From: Croceitalea marina
Lineage (GTDB): Bacteria > Bacteroidota > Bacteroidia > Flavobacteriales > Flavobacteriaceae
Direction: 5' to 3'
Assembly (NCBI RefSeq): GCF_042684265.1
Contig: NZ_JBHULB010000008.1
Coordinates: 1-64,000, forward strand
DNA length: 64,000 nt
Shown: in pieces, positions 35,691 through 44,728 of the stretch
How positions within the stretch are numbered: position 1 is the stretch's first letter
Layout of the letters: each line of letters begins with the position of its first letter
The notes under the pieces: generated by a model
Told to the model about the DNA's origin: nothing
Databases searched by the model: none
The model's input: only the letters and a program-made list of their open reading frames with translations
Program-made: the position numbers and the translations under genes

Positions 35691-37664
35691 TTATTCATTA
35701 AAATTGTAAATGCCTATTTTCAACCAAGACTCATAAGTTTCAATATCAGTGTATTGGATTGCAGAATTTAAAACTTCTAAATCTGGAGAAAGTAAAACGT
35801 AATATGGTTGTGATGCGGCGTTGAAATTAATCGTCTGAAAAGTGCCCCACTTCTGCCCTACAGTTTCTATAGCTTTTATTCGGCCCGGTGTATATTGAAA
35901 ATCAAACTGTTGTTCTTTTGCAAGCTCCTTCCTATCATCTACGTATAAAGAAATCAATACAAAATCTTCTTTCAATAAAGTATATATTCTAGAATCACTC
36001 CAAACATTTTCTTCCATCTTGCGACAGTTAACGCAGGCCCAGCCTGTAAAATCTAGGAGTATTGGCTTTTCGTTAGCTTTTGCGTAAGCCAGGCCCTCCT
36101 CAAAATCCTTAAAACAGTCCAATCCTAAAGGACAGTCGGATTCCGTTTCATTTATACTATAAAAATCTGGGGGAGGAAAACCACTCAATAGTTTTAAACT
36201 GGCCATATTGAAAAGACCCAGTATTAAAAATAGCGCAAATGCAGCACTTAACAATCCTGTCAGCTTTCTTCCTATTTTTAATTTTTGTTTTGGTCCATCA
36301 TGAGGGAAACGAAAAACCCCAAAAAGGTATAGTGTTAGTAAAACAAATAGTACAATCCATATTCCCAAGAAAATCTCTCTCTTGAAAATTCCCCAATTAC
36401 CTACTAAATCGGCGTTCGATAAGAACTTAAAGGCCAGTGCCAATTCTAAAAAGCCAAGAACCACTTTTACAGTTGTCATCCATCCACCAGATTTGGGCAG
36501 CGAATTCAACCATGCCGGAAATAAAGCAAAAAGGGCAAATGGCAATGCCAAAGCCAAACCGAAGCCAGTCATACCAAAAGAAAGATTTGTAGCAACGCTT
36601 CCTTGTGCAAGAGCTGTGCTTCCTAAAAGACCTCCTAGAATAGGCCCTGTGCACGAAAATGAAACTATGGCCAAGGTCAAGGCCATAAAAAAGATTCCGA
36701 AAATACCACCAACCTTAGTAGAAGCGGCGTCCATTTTATTTGCCCAAGAACTGGGTAAAGTAAGTTCATAATACCCGAAAAACGAAAAGGCAAAAAACAC
36801 AAAAATTATAAAGAAAAATATGTTAAGCCAAATGTTGGTTGCTATAGTGTTTAGTATTTGAGAATCTACGGAATCAAATAAATGAAAGGGTAAGCTCAGC
36901 AGAAAATAAATCAATACAATGAAGAAACCGTACAATACGGCATTTGTTATTCCTTTTGACTTGTTTTTAGACTGTTTGGTAAAATAAGAAACCGTTAAGG
37001 GTATAAGTGGGAAAACACATGGTGTCAACAGTGCTATTAATCCGCCTAAAAAGCCGAGTCCAAAAACCATCCAAACCCCAGACTCGGATGAGGAACCATT
37101 TTCATTGCCGGAATTTAAAATCTCCTTATTCTTTAAATCAAGTTTTAGAGCATTCGTCATTGCTAAGCTACGTGCATCAAGCTTCTGTTCGCTGGCAATA
37201 AATGTATTTCCATCTAAAGAAATTTCAAATACCTCTTGTTGTAACAGACACACGGTTTTGCAAATCTGATAATTAAGAGTTATCGAAATTTGCTTTAAAT
37301 CGGGTTTAAGGAGTCGTATTCTTTGCTTAAAAAGCGCTTTCTCTTTAAAAAATGTTTCTTCGACATCAAATACCTCAGTATATTTTTTATAGGTCTTGCC
37401 TTCTACCGTTGTTCCAATAAGTTCATAATCAACACCAGCACCTATAAAATCAAACTCACTTGGCATTGAACCTCCTTCGGCAGTATAAAGCGAGTAGATA
37501 TACCATTCTTTATAAATATCCGCTGAAAATATGAGCTCATATTCCGTGTCTGATATTTTCTTTACCTCATGGTTCCAAATCGAAGGAGTATCATCCGATT
37601 GTGCAAAAGCTAAACCAGAAATAAACAGTACTATAAAAACACTTAATCTTTTTAACTGTGCCAT
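35691..37664 (-). CDS. dsbD: Thiol:disulfide interchange protein DsbD
   Basis: A 657-residue electron-transfer protein. The signal peptide (to about 21) is followed by an alpha domain with the CKTVC pair, eight membrane helices with the redox cysteines in LLTPCVFPLIPL and SFSCTGPILGG, and a C-terminal thioredoxin domain with WACVNC at about residue 545. It carries electrons from cytoplasmic thioredoxin to periplasmic thiols and supports cytochrome c maturation. Its start overlaps the tilS stop by 13 bases. Confidence 0.92.
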   Translation of the reverse strand: MAQLKRLSVFIVLFISGLAFAQSDDTPSIWNHEVKKISDTEYELIFSADIYKEWYIYSLYTAEGGSMPSEFDFIGAGVDYELIGTTVEGKTYKKYTEVFDVEETFFKEKALFKQRIRLLKPDLKQISITLNYQICKTVCLLQQEVFEISLDGNTFIASEQKLDARSLAMTNALKLDLKNKEILNSGNENGSSSESGVWMVFGLGFLGGLIALLTPCVFPLIPLTVSYFTKQSKNKSKGITNAVLYGFFIVLIYFLLSLPFHLFDSVDSQILNTIATNIWLNIFFFIIFVFFAFSFFGYYELTLPSSWANKMDAASTKVGGIFGIFFMALTLAIVSFSCTGPILGGLLGSTALAQGSVATNLSFGMTGFGLALALPFALFALFPAWLNSLPKSGGWMTTVKVVLGFLELALAFKFLSNADLVGNWGIFKREIFLGIWIVLFVLLTLYLFGVFRFPHDGPKQKLKIGRKLTGLLSAAFALFLILGLFNMASLKLLSGFPPPDFYSINETESDCPLGLDCFKDFEEGLAYAKANEKPILLDFTGWACVNCRKMEENVWSDSRIYTLLKEDFVLISLYVDDRKELAKEQQFDFQYTPGRIKAIETVGQKWGTFQTINFNAASQPYYVLLSPDLEVLNSAIQYTDIETYESWLKIGIYNFNE

Positions 37665-38959
37665 GTAATTTTTACTATTCGTTTTGTTTTGGGCGTGACT
37701 TTGAATCTTTCATCGGCTCTTCTGCCAATCACCCAAACGATGTTTTCATTAGAACTTAATAGCCATTGCTCATTTTTGGCCAAGAGATTTACTTTTTCGT
37801 CTTTAAAGTACTTCGACAACTTCTTTTTGCCATTCATACCTAAAGGATAAAAATAGTCGCCATTTTTCCACTTCCTTAACAATAACGGTAATTTTAACTT
37901 TTCCATATCGGCATACAGAATATTCTTGCCCGTTTCGGAAAGACTTGAAACTTCTTCAATTTCTAGTTTTAACGGGATCTCAGTTGAATTCGCGAAAGAC
38001 GGAATCAAGTAACTTTTCAGGTCTTCATTTCTAATTGGAGTCAAAAAAAGATGCTTTCTATCTTTTAGTAATCGAAAGTCTTCCGATACGATTTCTTTTC
38101 CGCTACTAGCTTGCAAAAGGTGCTGTACATCTTTCCATGCGGTAAATCCAAATTCATTGAACAATAAATGCAAGTATGCCCTTAATGGCCTTAATTTATT
38201 CAATTTTTCGATGTGGACCTTGATTTTATCATCCTCCTTTAAAAACAAATCCTTTTGCAATTTTACCTTGACATCATCTAGAATTGAAGACGAATCTAGA
38301 AGCTTATCTTGGGTGCTTAAAAAATTGTTTAAAAAATTAGTATTTGTTTCTTTTAACTCTGGCACAATCTTATGCCTGATTTGATTTCTTAAATATTTGG
38401 TGCTGGCATTACTGCTATCTTCCCTCCATTTAATCTCATTTGAAGATGCATATTGCACTATTTCAGATTGCGAAAAGGGCAGCAAAGGCCGAATTATTTT
38501 TTCATTTTGATGGGGAATACCCGTTAAACCATCTATGCCTGTTCCGCGAGATAAGTTTATTAAAAAAGTCTCCAAGGCGTCATCAGCGTGATGGGCCGTT
38601 ATTACATACTCATAGCCCTCAGTTTTCAATAGGTCTTGAAACCATTCATAACGCAGGTTTCTTGCCACCATTTGAACGGAGCCACCTCTTTGTTGCATTT
38701 CGTATTCGGTATCAAAGCTTTTAGAATAAAAAGGGACCATAAGCTGAACGGCCAGCTTCTCTACAAACTCCATATCTTGATTACTTTCATCTCCTCTTAA
38801 GTTAAAGTTGCAATGCACCAATGCAAAATCGAAATTCAATTCACGCAATAAGTAAGAGAGCACTACACTATCCAATCCACCGCTGCACGCCAATAGTAAT
38901 TTGGTTTCTTTTAAAAAAGGAAAAGTAAGCTCGATATGTGATTTAAAGTTTGCTAACAC
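37652..38959 (-). CDS. tilS: tRNA(Ile)-lysidine synthase
   Basis: A 435-residue N-type ATP-pyrophosphatase with the PP-loop SGGLDS at residues 26-31, HHADDALETFLINLSRGTGIDGL, and the C-terminal TilS domains (REDSSN, KKLSKYFKDEKV). It modifies the CAU anticodon cytidine of an isoleucine tRNA so that AUA is read; it is essential in most bacteria. It begins with GTG at 38959; no in-frame ATG lies nearby. Confidence 0.93.
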   Translation of the reverse strand: MLANFKSHIELTFPFLKETKLLLACSGGLDSVVLSYLLRELNFDFALVHCNFNLRGDESNQDMEFVEKLAVQLMVPFYSKSFDTEYEMQQRGGSVQMVARNLRYEWFQDLLKTEGYEYVITAHHADDALETFLINLSRGTGIDGLTGIPHQNEKIIRPLLPFSQSEIVQYASSNEIKWREDSSNASTKYLRNQIRHKIVPELKETNTNFLNNFLSTQDKLLDSSSILDDVKVKLQKDLFLKEDDKIKVHIEKLNKLRPLRAYLHLLFNEFGFTAWKDVQHLLQASSGKEIVSEDFRLLKDRKHLFLTPIRNEDLKSYLIPSFANSTEIPLKLEIEEVSSLSETGKNILYADMEKLKLPLLLRKWKNGDYFYPLGMNGKKKLSKYFKDEKVNLLAKNEQWLLSSNENIVWVIGRRADERFKVTPKTKRIVKITWHS

Positions 38960-38977
38960 AATTCAAAATTAAGCATA

Positions 38978-40270
38978 TCAATTGCTTTCAAGTACCTTTC
39001 GCATGGCCTTAGCCTTAAGCAAGCATTCTTGATATTCTTTTTCAGGTTCTGATTTTGCCGTAATCGCACTTCCAACAGAGTAAGAAACGTAACGCTTGGC
39101 ACTGTTATAAAGAATACTTCTAATAACAACATTAAAGTCAAAGTTACCATCAGGAGTAAAATACCCAACTGCACCGCTATATAGTCCTCTTTTGGTTTCT
39201 TCTAACCTTTCAATAATTTCTAAGGCCGCAATTTTAGGCGCTCCGGTCATACTCCCCATAGGAAACGTAGTTTTTATGAGCTCTACTGGGTTTACATGCT
39301 CATCTAAAACAGCAGTAATCGTTGAAATCATTTGATGAACCTGTTTAAAAGAATACACTTTGCACAGCTCGGCTACTTTAACTGTCCCTTTTTTAGCCAA
39401 TATTGACAAATCATTTCGGACCAAATCTGTAATCATAATATTCTCAGAACGCTCTTTGGGGTCTTTTTCCAAATTTATCTTAAGCATATTATCTTTCGTG
39501 CTATCATCACAACGCGCAGCGGTACCTTTTATAGGTTGAGATATTACTTTACTACCTATCTTCTTTATATATCGCTCAGGTGATGCAGATAGCAGGTAGT
39601 TGTTATTAAACCTCAAAAAACTCGCAAAGGGCGGGGCAGAAATGTCATTTAACCTTAAAAAAGTAGCTGTTGGTTCAATTGCTGTATCCTCTGCATAAAA
39701 CTCTTGACAAAAATTAGCTTCATAGATATCGCCAAGTTGAATATGTTTCAAAAACATATTGGCTTTTTTATGATAAGCATCTTTATGGATACGCATTCTA
39801 ATTTTAATATTGGTTTTTCCATCATCTTCCTTTTCTGGAATGAAATTGAGAATCGTATTAAAATCCCTTTCTATCTGGTCTGAAATACTTTCTACATAAA
39901 GAAATTGAACAGTATTATCCTTTAAGAGGATAAGCCTTTTAGGCTGAAAAAAATAAAGTTGGGGAAAAGATAGTCCATCATAATTATTTGATTCTAAGCT
40001 CTCTAACTCATTTTTTAAATCATAAGACAGGTAGCCGAACAACCAATCTTTCTTCTCTTCTTGCGCAAGCTTGAGTTTGTTAAACGAATTTGAATTAGAA
40101 CTTAATACATAGTTTGCATCAACTGCTAATAATGCATCAAAAGAACTATACTCGTCTTCGTGTGAATTGCTGTCAAGAAAAACAACTTCTTCATATGTTT
40201 TAGACCAAAAAAGAAGGTTTTTCTTGAATTTTGCAGTATCTGTAACCGAAAAAGTATGCGTTTTACGCAA
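38978..40270 (-). CDS. pabB: Aminodeoxychorismate synthase component I
   Basis: A 430-residue chorismate-utilising enzyme. Motifs: SQPIKGTAARC, the family lysine motif preferred in PabB, ITDLVRNDLS, and TTFPMGSMTGAPKIAALEII. It converts chorismate with ammonia to 4-amino-4-deoxychorismate for folate synthesis. The frame can start only at a TTG at 40270, because an in-frame stop lies four codons upstream. It follows the FMN reductase gene by 12 bases. Anthranilate synthase component I is a less likely alternative because no trp genes are near. Confidence 0.87.
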   Translation of the reverse strand: MRKTHTFSVTDTAKFKKNLLFWSKTYEEVVFLDSNSHEDEYSSFDALLAVDANYVLSSNSNSFNKLKLAQEEKKDWLFGYLSYDLKNELESLESNNYDGLSFPQLYFFQPKRLILLKDNTVQFLYVESISDQIERDFNTILNFIPEKEDDGKTNIKIRMRIHKDAYHKKANMFLKHIQLGDIYEANFCQEFYAEDTAIEPTATFLRLNDISAPPFASFLRFNNNYLLSASPERYIKKIGSKVISQPIKGTAARCDDSTKDNMLKINLEKDPKERSENIMITDLVRNDLSILAKKGTVKVAELCKVYSFKQVHQMISTITAVLDEHVNPVELIKTTFPMGSMTGAPKIAALEIIERLEETKRGLYSGAVGYFTPDGNFDFNVVIRSILYNSAKRYVSYSVGSAITAKSEPEKEYQECLLKAKAMRKVLESN

Positions 40271-40282
40271 ATGGAAGTCGTT

Positions 40283-40816
40283 TTAAAGTGAGGCTAAAAA
40301 GTTTTGTATTGCCGAAGTGTGCATTGCAGCTAATTCTGAATCTAATATTCCTTTTTCTTCATCAAAATTCTCAGAAAAACTAGGTAACGAATAAGTTACT
40401 ATAATTTCTGCTCCAAATCTTGGTAACATTTGATTGATAACTTCCAAAGCGTATTTTGCTCCGCCTTTGCCGGGAGAGGTCGCCATAAGTAGCACCTTAG
40501 TGCCGTTCAAAAAATTTCTATCTACACGAGATAACCAATCTAACACGTTCTTAAAAAAGGCCGAGGGATTACTATTATGCTCATTTACTGAAAGTATCAC
40601 ACCATCTGCTTTTTCAATATCTCCCTTAAGTTCTACTAGTGAATTCGAATATCCATGTTTTTTCTCATAATCTGAACTATACATGGGAAAAGGTAGCTTT
40701 GCCATGTTCACTTTCTGAATTTGGTGCTCTTCGATTAATGAAACAGTATATTTTACAAGCTTATAGTTGATGGATGTTGAAGAATTGCTGCCAGCAAATG
40801 CCAAAATCTTAGCCAT
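40283..40816 (-). CDS. NADPH-dependent FMN reductase family protein
   Basis: A 177-residue flavodoxin-fold protein. The N-terminal FAGSNSSTSINYKLVKY loop binds the FMN phosphate, and SVNEHNSNPSAFFKNVLDWLSR and LLMATSPGKGGAKYALEV are typical for the family. Such proteins reduce flavins or quinones with NAD(P)H. It is the first gene of the operon FMN reductase-pabB-tilS-dsbD. Confidence 0.85.
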   Translation of the reverse strand: MAKILAFAGSNSSTSINYKLVKYTVSLIEEHQIQKVNMAKLPFPMYSSDYEKKHGYSNSLVELKGDIEKADGVILSVNEHNSNPSAFFKNVLDWLSRVDRNFLNGTKVLLMATSPGKGGAKYALEVINQMLPRFGAEIIVTYSLPSFSENFDEEKGILDSELAAMHTSAIQNFLASL

Positions 40817-40821
40817 AAATA

Positions 40822-40855
40822 CAAATCTATTGTTATTCAGCTAAAATACCGCAAA
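40822..40855 (-). promoter_or_regulatory. Promoter of the FMN reductase-pabB-tilS-dsbD operon
   Basis: On the minus strand TTTG (40855-40852), a 22-base spacer and TAGATTTG (40829-40822), an exact TAnnTTTG match. The start codon at 40816 lies only 5 bases beyond the box, so the transcript would be leaderless or nearly so. Confidence 0.55.
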
Positions 40856-40881
40856 AACAGTTCTTTTGGTCTTATTTTGGT

Positions 40882-40889
40882 TAATTTTG
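40882..40889 (+). promoter_or_regulatory. -7 box of the DUF1624-type gene
   Basis: TAATTTTG matches TAnnTTTG exactly. Transcription would start near 40896. This lies after the longest possible reading-frame start (a TTG at 40866) and supports translation from the ATG at 40932. Confidence 0.5.
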
Positions 40890-40931
40890 CAACGCAAAAC
40901 ATCCGAAATAGCTGTTTTGCAAGTATATAGG

Positions 40932-42131
40932 ATGTCAATCGTAAAGATGAAAGCAAACTCAAATAGACTTTTTTTTATCGATGCCATGAGAGCTTGGGCC
41001 ATTTTAATGATGCTCCAAGGCCATTTTATTGATGGACTTTTAGATACCTTGTTTAGAGATCCTAATAATCTATTCTATACAACATGGCGCTATTTTAGAG
41101 GCATTACTGCACCCGTTTTCTTTACGGTATCCGGATTCATCTTCACCTATCTCTTGATTAGAGCCAAAGGTGATGGTTTGCAGAACCCAAGAATTAAAAA
41201 GGGCTTAAAAAGAGGACTACAGCTCATATGCATCGGTTATTTACTAAGATTAAATCTTTTTGGGCTCTTCGTTGGGGAGGTTTACGATGCATTTTATTTA
41301 GTAGACGTATTGCATTGTATTGGGCTATCGCTAATAGCGATTATTGGCATCTACCTCTTGTCATCCAAGAAAAACGCTTATTTATTTCCCGCTATTTTGT
41401 TTGGCATCACCTTGATATTGTTCTTGTTCGAACCTATTTACAAACGATGGACATTCGCTTTCTTACCAGATGCAATCGCTAATTATTTTACTAAGTCAAA
41501 TGGTTCCGTGTTTACCATAATACCTTGGTTAGGTTATACGACATTGGGTGGGTTTATATCCATTTTATTCTTAAAGTTCAAAGAAGTAAAGCGTTTTTAC
41601 CCAAAAGCTATTTCAATAGCCGCTGTTTTAGGTCTGCTTTTGATTTTTACTTCTTCAGATGCATTTGTTTTTCTTTTTGAGCAAACAGGAATCGAGCTAT
41701 TCAAACGTATTGAACTAAACAATTATCTATTTATTCGTCTCGGAGATGTATTCATAGTATTCGCTATTTTCATGATTTTTAGAGGTATGATGACGAATAA
41801 AACCATACTAAAAGTTGGCGCGAACACCCTGAGCATTTATGTAATACATTTTGTTATTCTATATGGAAGCTTTACGGGCCTTGGACTGTATCGCTTCTTG
41901 CATCACTCCCTAGATCCTTTTACAGTAGTATTTGGAGCAGTTGCCTTTATGCTTGCCTGTACATTTCTTGCTCTAAAATATGCAAAACATGAAACAGAAA
42001 TAAAGTATCAATTAGGTTTTATGACCAATTCGCTCAAAAGAGAAACGTCTTCTCTTTTAACAGCTGCTTATTCCAGTTCGAAAAATTTATTATTCAAACT
42101 TCGTAGTCTTCTTTCAAGAACTAGAGGTTAA
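40932..42131 (+). CDS. DUF1624 / HGSNAT-like membrane acyltransferase
   Basis: A 399-residue membrane protein with about 10 helices. The N-terminus RLFFIDAMRAWAILMMLQGHF has the family's conserved D, R and H; RGITAPVFFTVSGFIF, VDVLHCIGLSL and NTLSIYVIHFVILYG follow. Related to heparan-alpha-glucosaminide N-acetyltransferase, it may acylate a sugar or lipid head group across the inner membrane. The reading frame extends upstream to a TTG at 40866, but the promoter box lies inside that part, so I start at 40932. Confidence 0.75.
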   Translation: MSIVKMKANSNRLFFIDAMRAWAILMMLQGHFIDGLLDTLFRDPNNLFYTTWRYFRGITAPVFFTVSGFIFTYLLIRAKGDGLQNPRIKKGLKRGLQLICIGYLLRLNLFGLFVGEVYDAFYLVDVLHCIGLSLIAIIGIYLLSSKKNAYLFPAILFGITLILFLFEPIYKRWTFAFLPDAIANYFTKSNGSVFTIIPWLGYTTLGGFISILFLKFKEVKRFYPKAISIAAVLGLLLIFTSSDAFVFLFEQTGIELFKRIELNNYLFIRLGDVFIVFAIFMIFRGMMTNKTILKVGANTLSIYVIHFVILYGSFTGLGLYRFLHHSLDPFTVVFGAVAFMLACTFLALKYAKHETEIKYQLGFMTNSLKRETSSLLTAAYSSSKNLLFKLRSLLSRTRG

Positions 42132-42146
42132 TCATAATCAATAAAA

Positions 42147-43553
42147 CTACACGTGTAAAGCGCGATTATCGGTTGCCGCCAGAGCTGCTTCTTTTACCGC
42201 TTCTGCGTAGGTAGGGTGCGCGTGGCTCATTCTAGCGATATCCTCCGCTGAAGCCCTAAACTCCATTGCGGTAACCGCTTCGGTTATTAAATCTGCGCAA
42301 CGTGCCCCGATCATGTGAACACCTAAAACCTCGTCGGTTTTGGCATCTGCCAATATTTTTACAAAACCATCAATATCCATGCTGGCTCTAGCCCTACCTA
42401 AGGCGCGCATAGGAAACTGACCAGATTTATAAGCGATCCCTGCTTCTTTCAGTTCCTCTTCAGTTTTACCAACCGCAGCAACTTCTGGCCAAGTGTACAC
42501 CACGCCAGGTATAAGATTATAATTGATATGTGGTTTTTGGCCGGCCAAAACCTCGGCGACCAAAGTTCCTTCTTCTTCAGCCTTATGGGCAAGCATTGCA
42601 CCCCGAACGACATCACCAATTGCATATATATTAGGCACGTTGGTCTGAAGATGCTCGTTTACCGCTATTCTTCCTCTTTCGTCTAAATTGACTCCAGCAG
42701 CTTTGGCATTCAATCCATCAGTGTATGGACGTCTCCCGACCGAAACCAAACAGTAATCAGCCTTAAATTCAACCTCTTGGCCCTTTTTGTCATCAACTTT
42801 GATTATAACTTCATCTCCTTTACGTTCAACAGATTTCACCTTATGCGAAAGATTGAATTTCACCTTTTGCTTTTTCATCACTTTCATAAGTTCTTTTGAA
42901 AGTGCGGCATCCATTCCTGGTATAATTCTGTCCATATATTCAACAACGGTAACATCTGCGCCAAGTCGCTTATAAACTTGACCAAGCTCTAAACCGATAA
43001 CCCCTCCGCCAATAACCACCATATGTTTAGGAATCTCTTTTAACGATAAAGCTTCGGTAGATGTAATAATTCGCTCCTTGTCAATTTTAATAAAAGGCAA
43101 TGTCGAAGGTTTAGAACCAGTTGCAATAATGGTGTTTTTAGCTTCTATAGTTTCCTTCTTGCCATCTGACTTTGCTATTTCAATATGAGTAGCGTCTTTA
43201 AAACTACCTAATCCTTGAAAAACATCAATCTTGTTTTTGCTCATTAAAAACTCAATTCCCTTAGTAGTTTGGTCAACAACCGCCTGCTTACGACCAATCA
43301 TTTTCTCAAGGTTGATTTTTACCTCTCCGGGAATTTCAATACCATGCTCTTCAAAATGTTTTACCGCATCTTCATAATGGTGCGATGAATCCAGCAAGGC
43401 CTTTGAAGGAATACAACCTACGTTAAGGCAGGTACCGCCAAGGGTAGCATATTTTTCTATAATTGCAGTTTTCATACCCAATTGGGCACATCTAATTGCT
43501 GCTACATAACCTCCAGGTCCAGAACCGATAACGGCCACATCATACTGACTCAT
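42147..43553 (-). CDS. lpdA: Dihydrolipoyl dehydrogenase
   Basis: A 468-residue flavoprotein. FAD loop GSGPGGYVAA at residues 10-19, the redox pair Cys42/Cys47 in GGTCLNVGCIPSK, the NAD loop GGGVIGLELG, and the C-terminal HAHPTYAEAVKEAA with the active His-Glu pair. It is the E3 subunit of pyruvate and 2-oxoglutarate dehydrogenase complexes and possibly of the glycine cleavage system. It is a single-gene unit. Confidence 0.95.
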   Translation of the reverse strand: MSQYDVAVIGSGPGGYVAAIRCAQLGMKTAIIEKYATLGGTCLNVGCIPSKALLDSSHHYEDAVKHFEEHGIEIPGEVKINLEKMIGRKQAVVDQTTKGIEFLMSKNKIDVFQGLGSFKDATHIEIAKSDGKKETIEAKNTIIATGSKPSTLPFIKIDKERIITSTEALSLKEIPKHMVVIGGGVIGLELGQVYKRLGADVTVVEYMDRIIPGMDAALSKELMKVMKKQKVKFNLSHKVKSVERKGDEVIIKVDDKKGQEVEFKADYCLVSVGRRPYTDGLNAKAAGVNLDERGRIAVNEHLQTNVPNIYAIGDVVRGAMLAHKAEEEGTLVAEVLAGQKPHINYNLIPGVVYTWPEVAAVGKTEEELKEAGIAYKSGQFPMRALGRARASMDIDGFVKILADAKTDEVLGVHMIGARCADLITEAVTAMEFRASAEDIARMSHAHPTYAEAVKEAALAATDNRALHV

Positions 43554-43604
43554 ATTTTTATGGTGTAAAAATGAATTTCAAATTTGATTAACATAAACGG
43601 ACCA

Positions 43605-43612
43605 CAAAAATA
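43605..43612 (-). promoter_or_regulatory. -7 box of lpdA
   Basis: CAAAAATA on the plus strand gives TATTTTTG on the minus strand, an exact TAnnTTTG match about 50 bases before the lpdA ATG. The -33 region (CGAAA near 43642) is weak. Confidence 0.45.
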
Positions 43613-43638
43613 CGAATGTTTTTTTCGTTAAGAAGTGA

Positions 43639-44031
43639 TTACGAAACAGGGGCCAAAGGAAACTTTAAAGCACTATAATTTCCTAACCATAATCCCAGAA
43701 TCAATGACGAATTTACGCCTAGCTCAAAAAGGAAAGCACCCGTTAGGTAAGAGCAATTTGCCATTATCGACATTTTTGCCAGAACCCCTAAAGATAAAAG
43801 AATATGGGGCAAATGTGTTTTTCGAACTACGATAAGTGAGGTAATAAACCCTGCCGTAACAGCAGCTGTAAACATAGTAAAGCTGCCAAATACCAGCTCT
43901 AGACCTGTTGAAGAACAAAGACTAAGGTTCTTGAATAGAATATCTTTGGTAATTGTTGTAAACAACAACAACGAAAAACCACCAAAAACGGTAGCCAATG
44001 CGCACAACAAGCGCTTGTTTTTTGAAGACAT
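43639..44031 (-). CDS. Small membrane protein, four predicted helices
   Basis: A 130-residue hydrophobic protein starting at the ATG 44031; the frame can be extended only to a TTG at 44061. Four membrane segments are visible (about residues 8-28, 42-66, 73-95, 100-120), with cysteines at several helix ends. No family recognised. It sits between lpdA and the Lrp gene in the same direction and has no obvious terminator on either side. Confidence 0.55.
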   Translation of the reverse strand: MSSKNKRLLCALATVFGGFSLLLFTTITKDILFKNLSLCSSTGLELVFGSFTMFTAAVTAGFITSLIVVRKTHLPHILLSLGVLAKMSIMANCSYLTGAFLFELGVNSSLILGLWLGNYSALKFPLAPVS

Positions 44032-44116
44032 GAGATGATTTGTTTTTTGATTGATTCTCAAATTAAAAACTTCAACTCATGATTTCACTAGCTTTAACAG
44101 CAATTTAGGTTAAATA

Positions 44117-44575
44117 TTAGATAAATATTGCAGTAGACTTCTTAACCGGATTGATTACAAAAGAACTCTGCGTACTACCAATTTGGTCAATCACCGTTAA
44201 TTTGTTTATCATAAACTCGCGATATGCAACCATATCTGAAACATGTATTGTAAGTATATAATCATAATCACCACTTACATGGTTACATTCTGAAACTTCC
44301 TCTAACTCTTGTACTTGACGCTCAAACCTAAGAATATTGTCTTTCGTGTGTTGTGATAACTTTACATGACATAATACCGTAAAACTTCTATTTATTTTTT
44401 TAGTGTCGACAAGCGCCACATATTTGGTAATAACAGCTTCACGTTCTAGTTTTCTTATGCGCTCGTAAACCGCTGTCGTAGACAAGTTTAAAGCTAGAGC
44501 ATATTGCTTGGTGGTCTTTTTGCTATCCTCTTGCAATAAGGTCAATAGCTTTTTATCTATACTATCTAAATCCAT
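44117..44575 (-). CDS. Lrp/AsnC family transcriptional regulator
   Basis: A 152-residue protein with an N-terminal winged helix-turn-helix (about 1-60, DSIDKKLLTLLQEDSKKTTKQYALALNLSTTAVYERIRKLE) and a C-terminal RAM/ligand-binding domain (about 65-150, containing VSGDYDYILTIHV). Regulators of this family bind amino acids and bend DNA as octamers. It is divergent from methionine gamma-lyase across 153 bases, so methionine-related control of that gene is the likely function. Confidence 0.88.
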   Translation of the reverse strand: MDLDSIDKKLLTLLQEDSKKTTKQYALALNLSTTAVYERIRKLEREAVITKYVALVDTKKINRSFTVLCHVKLSQHTKDNILRFERQVQELEEVSECNHVSGDYDYILTIHVSDMVAYREFMINKLTVIDQIGSTQSSFVINPVKKSTAIFI

Positions 44576-44649
44576 TCCGAATTCTTTTCTTTTTTCAACT
44601 CCTAAAAATACTATTTTTAGATTTAAATTCTATAAAAATTAAGTTTAAA

Positions 44650-44694
44650 TGATTTATTTTCTATATAATGACATTATTATTGATTTATTTTCTA
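44650..44694. promoter_or_regulatory. Direct-repeat operator candidate between the Lrp gene and mgl
   Basis: TGATTTATTTTCTA occurs twice, at 44650-44663 and 44681-44694, 31 bp apart, about three helical turns, on the same face of the helix. It lies 35 to 80 bases upstream of the mgl start. The flanks are very AT-rich, as is usual for Lrp-family sites. Binding is inference. Confidence 0.45.
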
Positions 44695-44728
44695 ATTACA
44701 AATACTTTAGTGGTTTAAATTTAGAATT

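Noticed and set aside
38953..39174. Extra small gene between tilS and pabB
   Set aside because: It lies in another frame inside pabB, which is well supported.
40866..40931. N-terminal extension of the DUF1624-type protein
   Set aside because: It needs a TTG start and contains the probable promoter; the conserved part begins after 40932.
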